A stretch of 64,000 bases of DNA from NCBI GenBank assembly GCA_017474765.1, contig JAFVGW010000012.1, forward strand, positions 1-64,000, in the 5' to 3' direction. This DNA comes from Salinivirgaceae bacterium. Its GTDB lineage: Bacteria; Bacteroidota; Bacteroidia; Bacteroidales; SZUA-534. The position numbers and the translations under genes were made by a program. Positions 58,643-64,000 of the stretch are shown piece after piece. How positions within the stretch are numbered: the first letter of the stretch is position 1; the number at the start of each line of letters is the position of its first letter. The notes beneath the pieces are model-generated. The model was not told the DNA's origin and ran no database searches. It saw only the letters and a list, made by a program, of their open reading frames with translations.

Positions 58643-59980
58643 TTATCGACCATTTTTATTCTTTGTTGCGGATTTACGACCCTTTAGTTTGTCCGTCAGC
58701 CATTTCTCGAGTGGCTGAATCCGGGTATCGTCAGTCATGAGTAAAAGCAGAATGCCAAGAAACGGAAGCCCGGGAACCTTATAGCGGACAAGCGCTCCAA
58801 GAACAGGTGTTGTCAGTCCGATGAGCACAAAAAGTATGACGATGAACGATGTGCAGCACCAAACTTCAGGTTGAGCCAGATTGCGTGGCTTGACAAAAAC
58901 CAATGCCATAAGTAAAGCGATGATTATCAGCACGTTCTCAATGCTGGCACCAATCATTGTGAGTGAGCCGCCTTCAAAAATCGTTGGGCGAAGAAGCGCT
59001 CTTGCGAACGATGAGGGGGCATTCGCAGCAATATCGCGCAGTCCGTTTGTCAGTTCGGGCAATTGAATGTAACTGCCGACGGTCATGCTTTGGGCCATCA
59101 TAATAAAGTCGTGCTGCTTATTGCAGATGACTTGAAAAAGGTCGATTTGAGTGATGAATTTCGAGAGCCATGCAATGCAGAAAATGCAGACGTGCATCGC
59201 CACAAATTTCAACAGAGCGGCTTTTGGTCTGCGTTTTATCCAGAAGAGTGCGGCCAGGCTTGGCAGTGCGGCCATCAGCACGTAGAATTTCGACATCATC
59301 ATCAGCCATATACAAACCACAACGCCCACAATGTTGCTCAAATGAGGCTTTGCAAGCATATTGCGGTAGTTGTAGATGAACAGTCCGAAAGCAAAAATCA
59401 GAAATGACTCTTTTGTTGCGCCTGAGGTCCACAGCCAGACCGATGGAAAGAAGAAAACTGCCAGAAGAAGAAGTGATCGTTTGTGTGACAAATCGCGGGC
59501 GAAACTTTTGTATATAGCCCACAGCCCCACAAATCCGAGAAATCCGAATATCATGTTGTGGATGTGGAAGTTACCCATCGATATAAGGCAAAGAATGGCG
59601 TTGAGGCGGATAATGATGTGGTTGTCGTTCGGCAATCCGTAGTTGAACCCTTTCAGCCAGAAATTGCATGTGTCGTAGTATTGCATCAGGTGAGGCTCAG
59701 AACCGCCAATGCCGGTTATCATCCGCAGGTAGTCCGTCGGATTCTGAAACAGCACGTTATGAATAATCAGTCCGTCGTCGAAGTAATTGAAAATGTCGCA
59801 TGCTGAACGGGGAGTGTAGAAGTAATTGTAAATGACGAAAAGAGTGAATCCGCCGGCAATTTTTGTAAGAAACACGGCAATCAGCCATTTTTTCTCAATC
59901 CCAGGAGCCTCAAAAAAATGCGATTTTTGGATTGCCCAGATGAGCAGCAACAGATAGATGAAATACAAAATCCAGCTCAT
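58643..59980 (-). CDS. Polytopic membrane protein, possible polysaccharide polymerase or glycosyltransferase
   Basis: The 445-residue protein has about 10 to 11 membrane segments. A loop after the first segments contains SACDIFNYFDDGLIIHN and another GGSEPHLMQYYDTCNFW, a layout like GT-C glycosyltransferases or O-antigen/capsule polymerases, in which an acidic residue sits in the first external loop. WTSGATKESFLIFAFGL also resembles polymerase-type proteins of Bacteroidota. No sugar-transferase genes are adjacent, so the assignment remains general. A -7 box TATATTTG (59996-59989 minus) lies only eight bases before the ATG. Confidence 0.8.
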   Translation of the reverse strand: MSWILYFIYLLLLIWAIQKSHFFEAPGIEKKWLIAVFLTKIAGGFTLFVIYNYFYTPRSACDIFNYFDDGLIIHNVLFQNPTDYLRMITGIGGSEPHLMQYYDTCNFWLKGFNYGLPNDNHIIIRLNAILCLISMGNFHIHNMIFGFLGFVGLWAIYKSFARDLSHKRSLLLLAVFFFPSVWLWTSGATKESFLIFAFGLFIYNYRNMLAKPHLSNIVGVVVCIWLMMMSKFYVLMAALPSLAALFWIKRRPKAALLKFVAMHVCIFCIAWLSKFITQIDLFQVICNKQHDFIMMAQSMTVGSYIQLPELTNGLRDIAANAPSSFARALLRPTIFEGGSLTMIGASIENVLIIIALLMALVFVKPRNLAQPEVWCCTSFIVILFVLIGLTTPVLGALVRYKVPGLPFLGILLLLMTDDTRIQPLEKWLTDKLKGRKSATKNKNGR

Positions 59981-60037
59981 AATTGTGGCAAATATAAGAC
60001 TGGTAGGATAAAAAACGAGTGAGGGATGTTCACTGAA

Positions 60038-60838
60038 CTATTTTTTCTTGAACATCTCAGTTTTGGTGTCGTAGTTTAGGAAATAATCGCCTGCAGGCAG
60101 TTTTGAAACATCAGCCTTGACTCCGACTCCCTTGTCCATCAGCGCACCTTTGTCGCTGTAAATTTCATACATGGTTTCGGCTGAGAATTTCACTTCGGTA
60201 AACGGCTTTACAAACGAATATGTAACTTCGGCCAGCATTGTGCGGTGCTTAAGTTCCTTGCCGTAGCGTGGTTTGCGTGTGTAGTCAATCTGCTTTACGC
60301 GGAAACGGTTGTAGCCTGAGTGCAGATTAACATCAGTGATGTAGGTGTGCGCGCCCGGCTTGCCGTCGCCCTCAATGGTGGCAACCTTTATCCATTTGTT
60401 CCAGCGGAACTGCTCAACAATAAACGGCAGCGAGCCGCTCTCGTTGGCTGTGGTGAATGTCAGTTTGTTGTTTTTATCGATTTTGATTGCTGTAACCGTG
60501 AATGTGCTTTGTGGTTTCAGCACTTCGGGATTGATGACCTTCGGCTCGCAACCATCTTTGTGCTTGATTATGATTTTCACGTCGTCGCCTTTTTTCAGCC
60601 CGGTGGCGGCCAAATCAATTTCAAAGGCGCTTGAATTGATGTCGTCAGACGTTGTGATGCCGTTAACTTTTATTTCGGTGACACAGAATCCTTCGCCGGA
60701 AGGGGCAAACGGATTCATAATGTATAAGTTTTTTTCCTGATAGATGCCTGACAGCACAATCTCGCCCGCCATACTGCCGGCGCAGACAAAGGTCAGTAAT
60801 AGTGTTGACACCAGTTTTGCAATTCTATCCATTAGCAT
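60038..60838 (-). CDS. Secreted protein with a degenerate type IX sorting-like C-terminus
   Basis: The 266-residue product has a signal peptide (IAKLVSTLLLTFVCAGSMAG) and beta-rich domains. A fibronectin-like segment (about 110-200, with SGYNRFRVKQIDYTRKPRY) and a final 45 residues (MYEIYSDKGALMD, then VSKLPAGDYFLNYDTKTEMFKKK) resemble type A sorting domains. Function is unknown. Two ATGs, 60838 and 60832, are equally possible starts. It is separated from the phosphatase gene by a terminator and lies 57 bases before the membrane-protein gene. Confidence 0.78.
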   Translation of the reverse strand: MLMDRIAKLVSTLLLTFVCAGSMAGEIVLSGIYQEKNLYIMNPFAPSGEGFCVTEIKVNGITTSDDINSSAFEIDLAATGLKKGDDVKIIIKHKDGCEPKVINPEVLKPQSTFTVTAIKIDKNNKLTFTTANESGSLPFIVEQFRWNKWIKVATIEGDGKPGAHTYITDVNLHSGYNRFRVKQIDYTRKPRYGKELKHRTMLAEVTYSFVKPFTEVKFSAETMYEIYSDKGALMDKGVGVKADVSKLPAGDYFLNYDTKTEMFKKK

Positions 60839-60916
60839 TCGTTTGAATTAGCAATCAAAACTAATAAAATAATTTCTAATGCAAATAATCGTGACTCACG
60901 TAATTGACCAAAGGAC

Positions 60917-60955
60917 AAAAAAAATGGACTTGCGTATGATTGCACAAGTCCATTT
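60917..60955 (-). terminator. Terminator of the histidine phosphatase gene
   Basis: On the minus strand AAATGGACTTG pairs perfectly with CAAGTCCATTT around a 12-base loop, followed by TTTTT. Confidence 0.92.
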
Positions 60956-60963
60956 CAGTTTTG

Positions 60964-62256
60964 TTATTTTTTGACGCTTAGTGGAATTTCGCTCAAGACC
61001 TTTCGGTAGTAGGCTTCAACCTCGTCCCATTTGTAGTATGGGGCGGTCTTGCTTTCGAGCGGCAGTTTCACTTCGTTCTCATTGAGCAGAACTTTCACCA
61101 GAATGTCTTTCGACTTGTCCGACTTGTAGAAAATCATCTGCAGGTTGCCGCCCATCGGAATGATTTTAAAGTCGCACCAAACCTTGTAAAGTTCCGCAAA
61201 ATCAGTCACTTGAGCATTGCAGTCCTCAAGTCCCATAAGGCTTGCCAGCGGCATCAGACCAGTGTCGTGGCCAAAGCGCAGATTGGCTGAAACGCCGTTG
61301 CCAGCAATGGCGGCGTCGGCTTCGTCGAGGAAGTTGGTGAGCAGGTTGCGTGCACACCAGGCACCGCGAGAATCTGAGTAGGGGCAGGTGCTGAAGTTGG
61401 CATACCAGTAAACGTTGGTAACCTGCCAGTTGTCGAACATCTCCTCGTCTGTAAAGAAATCGGCGAAATCGAAATCAAGGTCATCGATGTTCTGCATGTT
61501 GCACTGAAGGTCGAACAGCTTGCGCATGAACTGATGAGCGTTCACCTTGGTGCGGACGTAGGCGGTATCAGAGAAGACCTGCTTGATGAGCCTTTCAGGA
61601 TGAACAAGTGCGTGGTCGATGGCATCGTTTGCCTTGCGGAAACCGTCGGTGCGGTTCAGGTAGCGGGTAACAGAGTCGCGCTCTTCATTGTTGATATAGT
61701 GCATGATGCGCTTGCTCGACTCGGTGGTCACATTCAGTGTCGGACGCATGGCCTTCATCTTCTGCATAAAGGCGTCCATGCTGCATAGCACGCGGTGCGA
61801 AGTGGACGATTTGACAACAATCTTCGCATTGTCGGCAAACACTTCGGGGAACGAGTTCACCATGCGCTCGGCAATGCCCTGATGCTGATTGAAACCTGTT
61901 TGCGTAAGGTCGCCGGCACGGTTGATACCATCTTCGCAAAGGCGGTTGACGCAGTTGTAAAGGTCTTTTCCAGCATCGGTAAGAGCGTTGGCGTCGTTGG
62001 CCGATTTCATCATTCGCTGAAACATCTGATAGTCGAAACCCGAATAGTGGTAGCGCGAGCCGTGACGGCCGTAGTGGCTGATATAGAACGGCTTATAGCC
62101 CTTCGGCGCCGGTGTTTGCGGCTTGATTTCAGGCTGATAAACCATATTGTTGCCACCTGTTTTTTTCAGATTGGCAAGCATTTCTTCCTTTGTGGTTTGC
62201 GCCTGCAGTGTGGCAAAGCACAACACACCAATTACTGTAAGTGTTAAGCGGTTCAT
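60964..62256 (-). CDS. Histidine acid phosphatase (branch 2)
   Basis: The 430-residue product has a signal peptide (cut after TLQAQ) and the histidine phosphatase catalytic motif SHYGRHGSRY (R64, H65). The C-terminal HD pair is H330-D331 in LRFGHDTGL, the proton-donor motif of acid phosphatases and AppA-type phytases rather than the HAE of MINPP enzymes. It probably releases phosphate from phosphomonoesters or inositol phosphates in the periplasm or at the surface. It is monocistronic with a strong terminator. Confidence 0.9.
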   Translation of the reverse strand: MNRLTLTVIGVLCFATLQAQTTKEEMLANLKKTGGNNMVYQPEIKPQTPAPKGYKPFYISHYGRHGSRYHYSGFDYQMFQRMMKSANDANALTDAGKDLYNCVNRLCEDGINRAGDLTQTGFNQHQGIAERMVNSFPEVFADNAKIVVKSSTSHRVLCSMDAFMQKMKAMRPTLNVTTESSKRIMHYINNEERDSVTRYLNRTDGFRKANDAIDHALVHPERLIKQVFSDTAYVRTKVNAHQFMRKLFDLQCNMQNIDDLDFDFADFFTDEEMFDNWQVTNVYWYANFSTCPYSDSRGAWCARNLLTNFLDEADAAIAGNGVSANLRFGHDTGLMPLASLMGLEDCNAQVTDFAELYKVWCDFKIIPMGGNLQMIFYKSDKSKDILVKVLLNENEVKLPLESKTAPYYKWDEVEAYYRKVLSEIPLSVKK

Positions 62257-62441
62257 AGTTGTGTAAGATTTATTAGGAACAAATTAACAATTGAATTTTG
62301 AGAAAAGAAAATGTGCGGCCGAAATTATCGACAAGCGGGTACAGAGATATCGACAAACAGCGGAAAATGCCGCAGTTGAGCATGAAATTGCCGAAATAGG
62401 AGGTTTGCAAGCCCCGATTTTCATAACCCGCTGATTTGTTT

Positions 62442-62449
62442 TATATTTG
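62442..62449 (+). promoter_or_regulatory. -7 box of the SLT-like gene
   Basis: TATATTTG, 25 bases before the ATG at 62475. No clear TTG lies at -33. Confidence 0.6.
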
Positions 62450-62474
62450 CAGTCCGAATAAAATGTGCCTTGTA

Positions 62475-63716
62475 ATGAAAAAACGCTTACTGCTTTTCTG
62501 TCTTATTATTGCCGGCATGGCAGCAGTGGCGCAATCGTCGGCAGATGCCGATATGAAACTTCTGGTAAACTACTGGCGGATGACTGAGAAGAACAAGGCC
62601 ACATTCCGTAAGCAATACGAAGCTCGAACCGCAAAATGGGCTGAAGAGGAAATTCCCGCAAACTTTCACATTCCGCCCGAGCTCATCAGTTTCCGCAACG
62701 GCACAACCCGCTACTACGCGCTCTATAACGCCAAATACAAGATGGGTGTGGGATATGTGCCGTCTGATTTGGTGCCTCTCTACGAGCAGGAAGCCTGGCG
62801 GGCCTACAAGAAATATGGAATCAATGCTCCGGCGCTGAGCATTGTTTTGGCGCAGCAGTTCACCGAGTCGGCCTTCAATCCTTACATCAAGGGCGACCAG
62901 GGAATGAGCATCGGTCTGCCGCAACTCTACTACAAAACAGCACGTATGCTCTACCGTATCGACCGCGACACGTGGAAATCTTTTTTTGCCTTCAACCGTA
63001 ACGGCGAGCACTATTTTCTCAGCAACCGCATGCAGGTGCGTTTCCCGTTTGAGTTTCTGCCAAATGTGAAAGGTTATGACGCCGAACACAAGCTCGACGG
63101 TTTGAGAAACTACAACGGCTATGGTGAGGACGCATTTATTTATGCTGAAAAGGTGATGGTGCGCAGCCTGATGTACGAAGAACTGTTTGCCAAATACAGA
63201 GCTGTTGAACTAGACTCGGCCAACTATCGCGAGAATCTGTTCGCCTTGATAAACCTGAGTCTTGTCAGCCGCGAATTGCCCGAACTACCCGAAACGGTTC
63301 TCGACCAAATGTTCAGAAACATTATTTCCGGCATCGATAACGGCCGTATTCGCAAATCGTTCACCGAGCGCTACTACGTGAATGTTCTTGAATCGAATCC
63401 GCTCAGCATCGACAATAAAGTGGCGTTCACTGTTCCGGCTACTGAGCAGGATTTCTACCTTTTGATTGAAGATGGTCACACATTGTACAGCTATTTTGCT
63501 GATAACCAGCAGATGCTCGATGTGATAAACAATCCACAGAACAGTCGCTACTACCTTTACTACAAGCAAGGCCGCAAGATTGTGAAAATCAGCAGTTACA
63601 ATGGAGTGGGCAAGCACACCATTTTCTCGAACGTTAAACCTGGCGACAAAATCTTTGTGCCTGCCGGTACGGTCCTGAAATCATCCGATAGCAATCTGAT
63701 GCTGATTATCAGGTAA
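62475..63716 (+). CDS. Secreted protein with a lytic transglycosylase (SLT)-like domain
   Basis: The 413-residue product has a signal peptide (MKKRLLLFCLIIAGMAAVAQ) and, at about 118-160, an SLT-like core with the catalytic-type Glu131 in QQFTESAFNP and GMSIGLPQLY where goose-lysozyme-like enzymes have GLMQ. The C-terminus (YYLYYKQGRKIVKISSYNGVGKHTIFSNVKPGDKIFVPAG) is LysM-like in pattern. A peptidoglycan role is likely. The domain is embedded in a longer unusual protein, so activity is not certain. Upstream in-frame ATGs exist (62463), but 62475 gives the clean signal peptide. Confidence 0.82.
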   Translation: MKKRLLLFCLIIAGMAAVAQSSADADMKLLVNYWRMTEKNKATFRKQYEARTAKWAEEEIPANFHIPPELISFRNGTTRYYALYNAKYKMGVGYVPSDLVPLYEQEAWRAYKKYGINAPALSIVLAQQFTESAFNPYIKGDQGMSIGLPQLYYKTARMLYRIDRDTWKSFFAFNRNGEHYFLSNRMQVRFPFEFLPNVKGYDAEHKLDGLRNYNGYGEDAFIYAEKVMVRSLMYEELFAKYRAVELDSANYRENLFALINLSLVSRELPELPETVLDQMFRNIISGIDNGRIRKSFTERYYVNVLESNPLSIDNKVAFTVPATEQDFYLLIEDGHTLYSYFADNQQMLDVINNPQNSRYYLYYKQGRKIVKISSYNGVGKHTIFSNVKPGDKIFVPAGTVLKSSDSNLMLIIR

Positions 63717-63750
63717 TAATGTCTGCCCCATCTGTAGGCTATTGCGAAAA

Positions 63751-64000
63751 TTAAATCTTCGCAAAAGCCTGTTCCAAATCGGCAATAATGTCCTCAACAT
63801 CCTCAATACCAACCGAGAAGCGGATAAGGTCGGGTTTGACACCGGCTTCAAGCAGTTGCTCGTCGGTGAGTTGGCGGTGGGTGTGGCTGGCGGGGTGAAG
63901 CACGCAGGTGCGGGCATCGGCCACGTGAGTTACAATGCAGGCCAGTTTCAGGCTGTCCATAAAGGTGATGGCCTTCTCGCGGCCGCCTTTAACGCCGAAT
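63751..64000 (-). CDS. metY: O-acetylhomoserine sulfhydrylase family enzyme, C-terminal part (partial)
   Basis: The C-terminal 83 residues of a Cys/Met-metabolism PLP enzyme are visible; the gene continues beyond the window. [19 protein letters not shown], then [19 protein letters not shown] and [22 protein letters not shown] are the usual end of O-acetylhomoserine aminocarboxypropyltransferase, which makes homocysteine from O-acetylhomoserine and sulfide. A related gamma-synthase cannot be fully excluded without the PLP region. It converges with the SLT-like gene. Confidence 0.9.
   Translation of the reverse strand, partial: FGVKGGREKAITFMDSLKLACIVTHVADARTCVLHPASHTHRQLTDEQLLEAGVKPDLIRFSVGIEDVEDIIADLEQAFAKI

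Overview
The window comes from a member of the Bacteroidota, most likely of the order Bacteroidales. Five things point this way. Promoters repeatedly show the TAnnTTTG -7 box of this phylum, usually 18 to 28 bases before an ATG. Two secreted proteins end in type IX secretion (Por) sorting domains. DNA polymerase III alpha carries a fused N-terminal proofreading domain. PheS has a Cys-rich insertion. Many lipoproteins are present and Shine-Dalgarno sites are weak. No rRNA, tRNA or CRISPR array was seen.

Layout. 1-4.8 kb: the end of a type IX-secreted protein, a GIN/DUF2807 protein and the DUF177-rpmF-plsX-fabH operon. 4.8-9.6 kb: DnaQ-DnaE fusion on the minus strand. 10-15 kb: ilvD-ilvB-ilvN on the minus strand, preceded by a 19-codon Val/Ile/Leu-rich leader peptide and overlapping antiterminator and terminator hairpins, which is a complete transcription attenuator. 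15-19.5 kb (minus): an alkaline-phosphatase-like protein and an overlapping lipoprotein-VTC-DUF4956-DUF2490 cluster. 19.7-27.2 kb: housekeeping genes (phosphomannomutase, rbfA, LolC/E-type permease, folK, pheS, a TPR protein, ribH). 27.2-31.7 kb is accessory: an AAA/DUF4143 ATPase bracketed by paired palindromes, a large adenine methyltransferase with a probable nuclease domain, and an unexplained nested inverted-repeat region. 31.7-37.6 kb: rpoN and a 1436-residue InlB-like repeat surface protein. 37.8-42.1 kb: secreted nitroreductase, BRO-N/Fic fusion, nfnB-nfnA. 42.4-49.2 kb: AsmA-like protein, DsbA-like protein, lipoproteins, greA and a HIT protein. 49.4-53.3 kb is a second accessory module: a Fic protein followed by an MmeI-like restriction-methylase that carries an in-frame palindromic insertion. 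53.7-64 kb: polyprenyl synthase, a degenerate LytS-type kinase, DUF2851, nadB, envelope proteins, a histidine acid phosphatase, an SLT-like protein and the end of an O-acetylhomoserine sulfhydrylase.

The genes fall into core metabolism and envelope operons interrupted by defence-type genes. Intergenic DNA is unusually rich in dispersed repeats: 7-bp degenerate tandem arrays, short GC-rich palindromes in AT-rich DNA, and palindromes with a CGTCYCTAC tail. The observations most worth following are the ilv attenuator, the covarying palindromes around the AAA ATPase, the palindrome inside the MmeI-like gene, the terminator in the greA leader and the nested inverted repeats upstream of rpoN.
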